This document shows, piece by piece, positions 7,458-15,714 of a stretch of 37,605 bases of DNA. Location: NCBI GenBank assembly GCA_002839765.1, contig PGYR01000028.1, forward strand, positions 1 to 37,605. The letters run 5' to 3'. A program made the position numbers and the translations under genes. The notes beneath the pieces are model-generated. The model saw only the letters and a list, made by a program, of their open reading frames with translations, did no database searches and was not told the DNA's origin. Numbering within the stretch: the stretch's first letter is position 1; every line of letters starts with the position of its first letter. This stretch comes from Ignavibacteriae bacterium HGW-Ignavibacteriae-4. GTDB taxonomy: Bacteria > Bacteroidota > Ignavibacteria > Kapaibacteriales > UBA2268.

Positions 7458-8873
7458 ATGCCTTCTTCTAATCGCAAACTGTTAGAAAATTTATCATTCC
7501 AAAGTATAGCAGAATTTGCTGGAAAAGGACTACAAGCTGTATATACCATATACCTTGCCAATGTATTAGGCACAGAAGGATATGGTATATATGGCTTTGC
7601 TACATCTATAGTCTCATACTTCATTTTATTTGTTAGCTTTGGTATGGATGTATATGGCTCCAGAGAAGTAGCTACAAACAAAGATGGTGTTGAAAAAAAC
7701 GTAAGCCATATTCTATCTTTAAGGTTATTTCTGGCGGTTATTTCTTATCTAGTTCTAATTGCAATTGTTTACTTGTTCTTTGATGATATAGTTGTTCAAT
7801 TTGCAATTCTACTTATTGGTATTAATATATTTTCGAATGCTATTCTACTTAATTGGGTTTTCCAAGGATTAGAGAGAATGGGGATAATAGCAGTTAGGAC
7901 TATATTAGTTTCTGGTCTTAGCTTGGTTCTTGTTCTTTTATATGTTAATAGTCCTGACGATACACTCTTAGCTCTCGGAATATTGTCATTTTCTCTACTT
8001 CTAAATAGTATAGTGATGACCATTTACTATTTTAAACAAATTGGAAAAATAAAATTAAGTTATAGTTCAGATGATTGGAAGCGAATAGCAAAGGGTTCTA
8101 TACCAATTGGACTTTTCTCAGTTATGGTTTCTATAATGAATAATATAGATTTATCATTAATTGGGGCATTGCTAACAGATTTCAAATATGAAGCTGGTAT
8201 ATACAATGCTGCATATAAGATTGTATTCCTAGCAATAGTTCCTTCTATTATAATTCAGAATGCTTTTTTTCCACAGCTTTCAAGGGCTGTAGGAACAGAG
8301 GATAGGAATAGATTATACAGTAAATATAGTAAGGCGATTCATGTAGTTGGTGCTTTGACGGCATTTATAACTTACTTTTATTCTGATTTTCTGATTTCTA
8401 ATTTACTGAATTCTGAATATCAAGGATCCGTAATTTTGATGAAATTGTTTGCATTTTCAATATTTATAGTTTTCATAAATATTTCCTTATCTTCAACATT
8501 AGTGGCTTGGAAGATGGAAAAACTAGTAATTTATGCGACTATATATGCGGTAGTAATGAATATCATAATAGATATATTATTAATCCCTAATTATGGTGCC
8601 TATGGTGCAACAGTAGCTACTATACTAGCAGAATTCACACTATTGGTAGCGCTAACATATAATCTATATAAGGTAACTAATAAAGTATATATAATAAACA
8701 TACTAATAGTATTTGGGATTGGAATGGTATCTATACTGCCCGCATTATTATTCATTAATGATAATATTGGTAATATTGCAGGTATAATTACTACAATTAT
8801 TCTATATGTATTAATAACGCATTACTCCGGATTTTTTAGAATTTTAGATATTAAAAAGATGCTTAGAACATGA
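7458..8873 (+). CDS. Wzx-type oligosaccharide flippase (PST/MOP family)
   Basis: A 471-residue polytopic inner-membrane protein with about 12-14 hydrophobic segments. The N-terminal pattern (NLSFQSIAEFAGKGLQAVYTIYLANVLGTEGYGIYGFA) and the following FGMDVYGSREVA are typical of polysaccharide-type exporters that move undecaprenyl-linked glycans to the periplasmic face. The second half repeats this layout (PSIIIQNAFFPQLSRAVG, IIDILLIPNYGAYGATVATILAEF), as expected for the two-lobed MOP fold. The start is ATG at 7458 after an AGGAAAG stretch. Its stop overlaps the next start as ATGA (8870-8873), suggesting translational coupling to the UDP-galactopyranose mutase. By context it may flip a galactofuranose- or arabinofuranose-containing lipid-linked sugar; this is inference. 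Confidence 0.9.
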   Translation: MPSSNRKLLENLSFQSIAEFAGKGLQAVYTIYLANVLGTEGYGIYGFATSIVSYFILFVSFGMDVYGSREVATNKDGVEKNVSHILSLRLFLAVISYLVLIAIVYLFFDDIVVQFAILLIGINIFSNAILLNWVFQGLERMGIIAVRTILVSGLSLVLVLLYVNSPDDTLLALGILSFSLLLNSIVMTIYYFKQIGKIKLSYSSDDWKRIAKGSIPIGLFSVMVSIMNNIDLSLIGALLTDFKYEAGIYNAAYKIVFLAIVPSIIIQNAFFPQLSRAVGTEDRNRLYSKYSKAIHVVGALTAFITYFYSDFLISNLLNSEYQGSVILMKLFAFSIFIVFINISLSSTLVAWKMEKLVIYATIYAVVMNIIIDILLIPNYGAYGATVATILAEFTLLVALTYNLYKVTNKVYIINILIVFGIGMVSILPALLFINDNIGNIAGIITTIILYVLITHYSGFFRILDIKKMLRT

Positions 8874-9991
8874 AATATGATTTCGTAATAGTTGGTGCTG
8901 GTTATTCAGGTTGCGTATTAGCAGAGAGAATAGCTACTCAATTAAATAAAAAATGTCTTATAATAGAGAAAAGAAACCATATCGGTGGTAATTGCTATGA
9001 TTATTATGATGATAATGGCGTATTAGTACATAAATATGGTCCTCATATATTCCACACTCAGATGAAAAAAGTTTGGGAGTATCTATCTAATTATACAGAT
9101 TGGATACCTTATGAACATAAAGTAAAGGCCATAATTGACGGAAAAGAAGTAATAGTACCTTTTAATTTTAATTCTATCCATACTGTTTACGAAAAAGAAA
9201 AAGCACAACGATTAGAGGATTTGCTGATAGAAAACTATGGTTCAGGAGTAAAGATTCCGATTCTAAAGTTAAGAGAGACAAGCAATAAAGACCTAAAAGA
9301 ACTAGCGGATTTCATATATGAGAAAGTCTTTTTAGGGTATAACTTAAAACAGTGGGGAATGAAACCTGAGGAATTAGACCCATCTGTATCAGGTAGAGTA
9401 CCTGTATTTTTGAGTAGGGATGATAGATATTTTCAAGATACATATCAAGCAATACCAAAGCATGGTTATACTAAAATGTTCCAAAAGATGATTAATCAAA
9501 AGAATATAAGTGTTATGCTCCAAACGGATTACAAAGATTTAATTAATAATATTGACTATGATAACTTGATTTATACAGGTCATATAGACTATTATTTTGA
9601 TTTCAAATTAGGTCGTCTTCCCTATCGTACATTGAATTTTGATATGCAAACTCTTGATACTGAATTCTTTCAATCTGGAGCACAGATTAATTATCCTAAT
9701 GAGCACGACTATACAAGGATTACTGAGTTCAAGCATTTAACGAAGCAAGAACATACTAAAACTACAATAGCTTATGAATATCCAGAAGAATATGAGTTTG
9801 GTAAAAATGACCCATATTACCCAATCCCCAAAAAAGAGAATTTAGAGTTATTCGAAAAGTATAAGGAATTAGCAGAGAAAGAAAAAAACGTTTATTTTGT
9901 AGGTCGATTGGCTGATTATAAATATTATAATATGGATCAGACAGTAGGCGTAGCTTTACAACTATTTGAGAAGAAAATTGCAAACAGCTAA
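8870..9991 (+). CDS. glf: UDP-galactopyranose mutase
   Basis: FAD enzyme that interconverts UDP-galactopyranose and UDP-galactofuranose, the donor for Galf. The dinucleotide-binding VGAGYSG (residues 8-14) and KRNHIGGNCYDYYD (35-48) bind FAD. KYGPHIFHT (55-63) and QWGMKPEELDPSVSGRVPV (161-179) are hallmark segments; Trp162 corresponds to the substrate-stacking tryptophan. DDRYFQDTYQAIPKHGYTKM, YPIP (317-320) and GRLADYKYYNMD (345-356) complete the family pattern. Length of 373 residues is normal. It is coupled to the flippase by an ATGA overlap and extends 26 bases into the next frame. Its presence shows that a galactofuranose-containing glycan is likely made. Confidence 0.95.
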   Translation: MKYDFVIVGAGYSGCVLAERIATQLNKKCLIIEKRNHIGGNCYDYYDDNGVLVHKYGPHIFHTQMKKVWEYLSNYTDWIPYEHKVKAIIDGKEVIVPFNFNSIHTVYEKEKAQRLEDLLIENYGSGVKIPILKLRETSNKDLKELADFIYEKVFLGYNLKQWGMKPEELDPSVSGRVPVFLSRDDRYFQDTYQAIPKHGYTKMFQKMINQKNISVMLQTDYKDLINNIDYDNLIYTGHIDYYFDFKLGRLPYRTLNFDMQTLDTEFFQSGAQINYPNEHDYTRITEFKHLTKQEHTKTTIAYEYPEEYEFGKNDPYYPIPKKENLELFEKYKELAEKEKNVYFVGRLADYKYYNMDQTVGVALQLFEKKIANS

Positions 9992-11423
9992 AGGATTACC
10001 AAATACAAAAGACACAGTATTGTGTTTAGATTTAGATGGAACACTAATTAGAAGTGATGCATTATTTGAGTCTATTTTTCAACTTACGAAAGTCAACCCA
10101 TTATTATTATTTCTTGTTCCAATATGGCTTATGAAAGGCAAGCCAAATCTAAAAGAAGAGATTGATAAAAGAATTGACTTCAAAGCCGAGGCTTTACCAT
10201 ATAATCAAGAGTTGATTGATTATGCTATTAGTGAAAAAAATAATGGAAGAAAAGTATATTTAGCAACTGCAAGTCATATATCAATAGCCGATAAAGTAGC
10301 TAAGCATTTGAATATATTTGATGGAGTATATGCTACAAAAGATGGCTATAATTTAAAATCAGATAAAAAAGCTAAAGTACTTAATGAGGAATTTGGTAAA
10401 GGAAATTATGTATATGCTGGTGATGCAAAAGTTGATTATAATATTTGGAAAGATGCAGCAGCGGCTATAGTTGTTTCTAATAATAAGTCATTCATTGAAG
10501 ATGTAAGTAAGAACTTCCCAGTTGAAAAGAGCTTTTATAAAGAAGTAAACATATTCAAAAAGATAATAAAAGAGATTCGTGTTTATCAATGGGTTAAGAA
10601 TTTACTGCTATTCTTACCTATTCTACTTGCACATACACTTGGGAATGTAACTGATTTAACTAACGTGTTTATAGGTTTTTTCTCATTTAGTATTTCTGCA
10701 AGTTTTGTATATGTCCTAAATGATTTATTAGATTTGGACTCAGACAGAAGTCATCCAAGAAAGAAGAACAGACCTCTTGCATCAGGTGATTTACCTATAC
10801 AAATCGGGATTTTATTAGTTCCAATTCTTTTTATCACAGGTATTGGTTTATCTTTCTTATTAAATCAAAACTTTCAAATTATCTTATTATCATACATAAT
10901 TATTACAACTGCTTATTCTTTCAGTTTAAAGAAAGTACCAATATTAGATATAATCCTACTAGCTACTTTGTTTACAAGTAGAATAGTAGCAGGTGCTTTC
11001 GCAGCTAACGTTGATTTGTCGATGTGGATATTAGCATTCTCAATGTTCTTCTTCATGAATCTAGCTGTACTCAAAAGATACACTGAACTACTAGTAATGA
11101 AAAATAAAAATGAGATAGAAGCAAAAGGACGTGGCTATCATATAGAAGATATGGGGTTATTGCTCAGTATGGGCCCTGCAGCGGGATTTTTATCCGTATT
11201 AGTATTCGTACTGTATATAGACAGTACGCAAGCTACAGGACTATATTCTGAGCCAAAAGTACTTTGGTTGATAACACCTGTACTTCTTTATTGGATTAGC
11301 CGTATATGGCATCTAAGTGTCCGAGGTAAAATGACTGATGACCCCATAGTTTTTACGGGTAAGGATAGGGTAAGTTATGTTGTTGGATTAATTATTTTTC
11401 TAATAGCATTTATGGCGGCATAA
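9966..11423 (+). CDS. HAD phosphatase-UbiA fusion, polyprenyl-phosphate phosphoribosyltransferase-like
   Basis: Two domains are fused. Residues about 17-185 form a HAD phosphatase: motif I LDLDGT (21-26) with both aspartates, ATAS (100-103) as motif II, and GDAKVD (152-157) as motif IV. Residues about 200-485 are a UbiA-type membrane transferase with about eight or nine helices, the Asp motif NDLLDLDSDR (252-261), then HPRKKNRPLASGDLP and YSFSLKKVPILD (317-328). The latter pattern matches decaprenyl-phosphate phosphoribosyltransferase (mycobacterial Rv3806c), which joins PRPP to polyprenyl phosphate. The HAD part could remove the 5'-phosphate from the product; that is inference from fusion and pathway logic. 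The start is TTG at 9966 or 9978; no ATG precedes motif I. It overlaps glf by 26 bases and dprE1 by one. Confidence 0.88.
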   Translation: MRRKLQTAKGLPNTKDTVLCLDLDGTLIRSDALFESIFQLTKVNPLLLFLVPIWLMKGKPNLKEEIDKRIDFKAEALPYNQELIDYAISEKNNGRKVYLATASHISIADKVAKHLNIFDGVYATKDGYNLKSDKKAKVLNEEFGKGNYVYAGDAKVDYNIWKDAAAAIVVSNNKSFIEDVSKNFPVEKSFYKEVNIFKKIIKEIRVYQWVKNLLLFLPILLAHTLGNVTDLTNVFIGFFSFSISASFVYVLNDLLDLDSDRSHPRKKNRPLASGDLPIQIGILLVPILFITGIGLSFLLNQNFQIILLSYIIITTAYSFSLKKVPILDIILLATLFTSRIVAGAFAANVDLSMWILAFSMFFFMNLAVLKRYTELLVMKNKNEIEAKGRGYHIEDMGLLLSMGPAAGFLSVLVFVLYIDSTQATGLYSEPKVLWLITPVLLYWISRIWHLSVRGKMTDDPIVFTGKDRVSYVVGLIIFLIAFMAA

Positions 11424-12730
11424 TGGAAAATACAAATTATCTTTCATTCAATAAGTACCCAAAAGTATTTCCCAAAGAAGTGCTTTTTCCTATTTGGTTA
11501 ACTGATGTTGATAAACTAGAATTAGATGATTCAGTATTATGTTATGGAAAAGGGAAAAGTTATGGAGATGTTTGCCTGAATGAAAATAGAACACTAATAG
11601 ACACTACTAACCTAAATCATATAATAGGTTTTGATGATGATACCGGCATTATCAAATGCGAAGCTGGAATCACACTCAAAGAAATATTAGAATTTACTGT
11701 TCCTAAAGGTTGGTTTTTACCCGTAACCCCTGGCACTAAGTTTATTACACTAGGTGGTGCTGTAGCTAATGATGTGCATGGGAAAAATCACCATACAGCA
11801 GGTACATTCGGTTCACACGTAACTGAAATCGAGCTTTTAAGATCAGATAAAGTAACTTATAAATGTTCGAAAAAAGATAATAAAGAATTATTCGCTGCGA
11901 CTATCGGTGGATTGGGATTGACTGGTTTTATAAAGACTGTCGAATTTCAGTTAATAAAAATTGAAACGCCTTTTATGTATGTCGAGAGTATAAAGTTTGA
12001 CAACCTAGATGCCTTTTTTGATTTGAATGAAGAATCGGAGAAGCTTTTTCCTTATACTGTTTCTTGGGTGGATTGTTCTACTAAAGGCAAGAAAATGGGT
12101 AAAGGAATATATATGAGAGGAAGACACGCCACAAAGGCAGAAGTGAACAAGTCGTTTGAAATGAAAGATGGTGCTCTCCCCTTTCCTATCGAGGCTAGTT
12201 TTATTAACAACTTTACAGTAAAAGCATTTAATAAACTATTTTATGGCAAGCAGTTTAGTAAATTATCAACTCAGATTGTACCGTTTGAACCATATTTTTA
12301 CCCTCTCGATATGATCGATGGTTGGGAAAAAGCTTATGGCAAAAATGGTTTTTTACAACATCAGTTTGTGTTGCCTTATGAGAATTGCAGAAAAAATATG
12401 CATCTGATTTTTGAAGAAATAGTTAACTCTGGAATGTCATCATTTCTGACAGTACTAAAGTCCTTCGGAAAAGCTGAATCACCCGGAATTCTATCTTTCC
12501 CAAAAGAGGGAATTACGTTAGCAATAGATTATAGAATGGAAGGAGAAAAAACTTTAAGATTATTAGATAGAATAGATAAAATAGTTGCAGAGAATAATGG
12601 CAGTCTATATCCAGGAAAAGACGCTAGAATGAGCCGTGAACACTTCCATCAGTTTTATCCAAATTTCGAGGAATTCTTAAAATATAAGGATCCGAATTTT
12701 TCATCAAGTTTTTACAGAAGAATAAAATGA
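11423..12730 (+). CDS. dprE1: DprE1-like FAD oxidase, polyprenyl-phosphoribose 2'-oxidase
   Basis: Vanillyl-alcohol-oxidase-type FAD protein resembling decaprenylphosphoryl-beta-D-ribose 2'-oxidase, the first half of the epimerisation that turns lipid-linked ribose into arabinose. FAD-domain marks are CYGKGKSYGDVCLNENRTLID (40-60), LPVTPGTKFITLGGAVANDVHGKNHH (99-124) and ATIGGLGLTGFI (159-170). The substrate half keeps FLTVLKSFG (341-349) and LYPGKDARMS (395-404), with Lys399 at the position of mycobacterial Lys418. Ala367 stands where mycobacterial DprE1 has Cys387, by alignment from memory. Length of 435 residues is close to the 461 of mycobacteria. It starts at ATG in a TAATG overlap with the fusion gene and is coupled to dprE2 by ATGA. 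Confidence 0.9.
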   Translation: MENTNYLSFNKYPKVFPKEVLFPIWLTDVDKLELDDSVLCYGKGKSYGDVCLNENRTLIDTTNLNHIIGFDDDTGIIKCEAGITLKEILEFTVPKGWFLPVTPGTKFITLGGAVANDVHGKNHHTAGTFGSHVTEIELLRSDKVTYKCSKKDNKELFAATIGGLGLTGFIKTVEFQLIKIETPFMYVESIKFDNLDAFFDLNEESEKLFPYTVSWVDCSTKGKKMGKGIYMRGRHATKAEVNKSFEMKDGALPFPIEASFINNFTVKAFNKLFYGKQFSKLSTQIVPFEPYFYPLDMIDGWEKAYGKNGFLQHQFVLPYENCRKNMHLIFEEIVNSGMSSFLTVLKSFGKAESPGILSFPKEGITLAIDYRMEGEKTLRLLDRIDKIVAENNGSLYPGKDARMSREHFHQFYPNFEEFLKYKDPNFSSSFYRRIK

Positions 12731-13467
12731 TAAAGAACATATATGTATTTGGTGCTACGAGTAAGATAGCAGAAGAAACAATAAAGAATTTTGCAAAAGA
12801 TGGTGCTAATTTCTATCTAGTAGGTAGAGATACTGATAAACTTGAAATAGTAAAAAAAGACTTGATTGCCCGTGGAGCTGGTAAAACAGAAGTTGAAGCT
12901 TGCGATGCACTTGATTGGAATAAACATCCAATGACAATTAACAATGCTGATAAAGCAATTGGTCAACTAGATCTGATATTCATTGCTCACGGTACTCTAC
13001 CTGACAATGAAGGAATCCGTAATAATCAGATGAAAGTTATTGAAGAATTCAATATCAATTGTACTAGTGTAATTTCACTATGTACTGTTGCATCAGAGTA
13101 CTTCGAGCAAAAAGGTAAAGGAACAATAGCTGTTATTTCATCTGTTGCAGGCGAAAGAGGAAGACAGAGCAATTTCATTTATGGTGCTGCTAAAGGTGGT
13201 GTTTCCAAATATCTTGAAGGTCTAAGAAACAGACTATTTGAAAAGGGAATTAAAGTAATTACTATCAAACCAGGAATGGTTGATACACCTATGACTAAAG
13301 ATCTTAAAAAAGGATTACTATTCGCTAATCCTGCTAGTGTAGGCAAGCAAATCTATAAGGGAATAAACATTGGTAGAGATGTTATGTTTGTACCTGGCTA
13401 TTGGAAGATTATCATGGGTATTATCAAATCGATACCTGAAAGTATTTTCAAAAAGCTGAAGCTTTAA
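12727..13467 (+). CDS. dprE2: DprE2-like short-chain reductase
   Basis: Short-chain dehydrogenase of 246 residues that would reduce the 2'-keto lipid sugar made by DprE1 to the arabinose form, using a nicotinamide cofactor. The cofactor loop is FGATSKIAEE (8-17), the NAG-like segment is IAHGTLPD (86-93), and the catalytic set is Ser138 or Ser139 with Tyr152 and Lys156 in YGAAK. KPGMVDTPMT (181-190) follows. The C-terminal tail, FVPGYWKIIMGIIKSIPESIFKKLKL, is a hydrophobic or amphipathic segment like those of DprE2 homologues, suited to a lipid substrate. Pairing with dprE1 by an ATGA overlap supports the call; SDR sequence alone would not. It converges on the sensor kinase with a four-base overlap. 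Confidence 0.88.
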   Translation: MIKNIYVFGATSKIAEETIKNFAKDGANFYLVGRDTDKLEIVKKDLIARGAGKTEVEACDALDWNKHPMTINNADKAIGQLDLIFIAHGTLPDNEGIRNNQMKVIEEFNINCTSVISLCTVASEYFEQKGKGTIAVISSVAGERGRQSNFIYGAAKGGVSKYLEGLRNRLFEKGIKVITIKPGMVDTPMTKDLKKGLLFANPASVGKQIYKGINIGRDVMFVPGYWKIIMGIIKSIPESIFKKLKL

Positions 13468-15665
13468 GATAAAGGTATCTTGAAACTAATCTTAGTTCCT
13501 TTTCCTTCTTCAGATTCTACTATTATTTCGCCTCCGTGTTGCTCAATTGCATTACGCATAATCATAGTGCCTAAACCTGTGCCACCAGCAGAGGTGAAAT
13601 AAGGTTTTAGCATATTGTCTTTTACTTCTTTGCTCATACCACGTCCATTATCTTGAACTTCGAAGTAAGCATATTTTGTATTTTTATGTGCTCTTAATAT
13701 TAATCTTCCAGAATCACTATCTTTCATAGATTTCAAGCTATTTTCAGTAGCGTTTCTGATAGCACGGGACAACTTTTGTTTATCTACATATAACTCAAAA
13801 TCATTGCTTTCATCAACAAAAGTAACATTTGGATAAAATTCAAAATCAAATTCTTCTATTACTTCTGCAATTAATATTTTTGCATTATGCTTTGCCTTAT
13901 GAACACTAGAGCTTCTACCTACAGTAACTATATCTCGAACCTTTTGATTAAGAATATTAATCTGTTTAATTATTTTGTTTTTCTTATTCTCTGAAGCTTC
14001 ACTACTAGCTTCTAACTCTTCTGCATTTAGCTTTAGTGTACTGAGATTAGTTTGCATATCATGGGCTAATTGTGCGAAGTTGTTCAACTTCTGTTGGCGT
14101 AGCTCTTCTGTAATATCTGTCCCAGAGAGTAAATAACCAACTACTGATCCTGTCACTCTCCTCTTAGTAACAGCACTACATATATACTCATGTAATTCAT
14201 CATTATGATAAATATGAATCTTCTGTTGGAAACTCTCTTTTAGAACTCTCATTTTTTCAAATATCTCGAATAACTCAGCTGTATGTTCGCTTATACAATA
14301 ATATTTGAAAAATCTACCTAGTGGTACTGATGAGTCAATCTCTATTATCTTCATTGCAGTTTTATTTATATTTATCAAGTCTCCTTTTTTATTGAAAACG
14401 AAAATAAAATCATTGTCAGATAATTCAAGTAGAGTCGCATTTAATTCTTTTTTCTTTGAATATAAATAGTAGATTACTAATATTATAATAAGGAGGAATA
14501 GCGGAATTATATAATTAATAAAACTATTATAATAATAATATACTTGCCAAAATGTGTTTTTACTCTTAGTATATATAGAGGCATCTATAGTTGAATATGC
14601 AAAGAAATCTTTGTGATTGATAATGCTGATTTTCGAATTTAATTCACTCGTAGTAATAGAAATTGGCTTATAAAAAACTACGTTCAAACTATTATCAAAA
14701 TTATAGATAGCATTTTGGAAGACAACTGTTATATTATCTTTATCGTAGAAAATACCTAATGGCGAAATAATATAATTTGGTAACTCAAATTCTTGTATTA
14801 CATTGAAATTAAAATCAGTTAAAGTAACAGAGTATTTATCTTCATAATAAGATATACTATAGACTCCGAGGTCTTTATTATTAATCGGTTCTATCAAATA
14901 GTCTTCATTAATAACATCTACCCAAAACTCAGATAATAACTTCAATGACTTAGTATAGATTAGAATATGTGAGTTGCTCTCATAGTGGCATTCTATTATT
15001 AATTTAGAATTCTTTATGGAAATTGAATAGCTATTAGCCGGCTCAATACGTAAAAGTTCTTTCTCGTATTTATGCTTAATATTTTCTATTAAATATGTAA
15101 CGTTTTCCGAAGATCTAAGATAGTAAAACTTATTATCACTTATCTTTAAAAAACTATTATCAATAAATTTAGTTGTTAATGTTTGCTTTAATTTTCTTTT
15201 GGTATCAAAATAGAAAAGCTCATTATTCTTACTAATAATATACTTATCTAATGAGGTTTGTTGGATTTTTAATTCATCATTCACATCAGTGTTAGTATCT
15301 AACAGAAATAATTTATTTACTGAGAAATGTGAGTCAAACCTAGTAAGAAAAGCTCTTCTTTTGGATGTAGCAATAGCCGCGATTATAGTATCTTTAGAGT
15401 ATAAATCTCGAATTTCTGTATTGTTCAGAACTAAAGATTTTTTTTGTAGCTCAGTATTGAATACAGATAAAGTGGTAGTCTTATCTAACCAATTATTCTT
15501 AACTATAATAAACCTATCCCCAGTTAGATTGTATATCTTACCGGGGTTAGTTTGTTTTTTTTCTAATATTATAGGGTAGTTATCTTCCGTATTAGCATGT
15601 AATATGCTTGGAAGTAAGAGCAATGATAGATATAAAAATCTAATTAGAAACAACTGTTCTCTCAA
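13464..15665 (-). CDS. Membrane sensor histidine kinase with large periplasmic domain and PAS
   Basis: A 733-residue sensor kinase. It has a signal peptide (about 1-24), an about 350-residue periplasmic region of beta-strand repeats resembling a propeller (25-380), one transmembrane helix (about 384-402), a PAS domain (about 415-522), a HisKA-like helix with NFAQLAHDMQTN and the phosphorylatable His535, and a HATPase domain. The ATP site shows the N-box IRNATENSLKSM (about 636-647), DNGRGM (672-677) and GGTGLGT (694-700). No response regulator gene is within the window, so it is an orphan. The start appears to be TTG at 15665; no ATG keeps the signal peptide. It ends in a four-base convergent overlap with dprE2 and follows the repeat-protein gene by 49 bases. 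Confidence 0.9.
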   Translation of the reverse strand: MREQLFLIRFLYLSLLLLPSILHANTEDNYPIILEKKQTNPGKIYNLTGDRFIIVKNNWLDKTTTLSVFNTELQKKSLVLNNTEIRDLYSKDTIIAAIATSKRRAFLTRFDSHFSVNKLFLLDTNTDVNDELKIQQTSLDKYIISKNNELFYFDTKRKLKQTLTTKFIDNSFLKISDNKFYYLRSSENVTYLIENIKHKYEKELLRIEPANSYSISIKNSKLIIECHYESNSHILIYTKSLKLLSEFWVDVINEDYLIEPINNKDLGVYSISYYEDKYSVTLTDFNFNVIQEFELPNYIISPLGIFYDKDNITVVFQNAIYNFDNSLNVVFYKPISITTSELNSKISIINHKDFFAYSTIDASIYTKSKNTFWQVYYYYNSFINYIIPLFLLIIILVIYYLYSKKKELNATLLELSDNDFIFVFNKKGDLININKTAMKIIEIDSSVPLGRFFKYYCISEHTAELFEIFEKMRVLKESFQQKIHIYHNDELHEYICSAVTKRRVTGSVVGYLLSGTDITEELRQQKLNNFAQLAHDMQTNLSTLKLNAEELEASSEASENKKNKIIKQINILNQKVRDIVTVGRSSSVHKAKHNAKILIAEVIEEFDFEFYPNVTFVDESNDFELYVDKQKLSRAIRNATENSLKSMKDSDSGRLILRAHKNTKYAYFEVQDNGRGMSKEVKDNMLKPYFTSAGGTGLGTMIMRNAIEQHGGEIIVESEEGKGTKISFKIPLS

Positions 15666-15714
15666 TTAAAAGTAAACGTAAAAAATATAATCCTAAAATT
15701 ACAAAATTGTTTTA

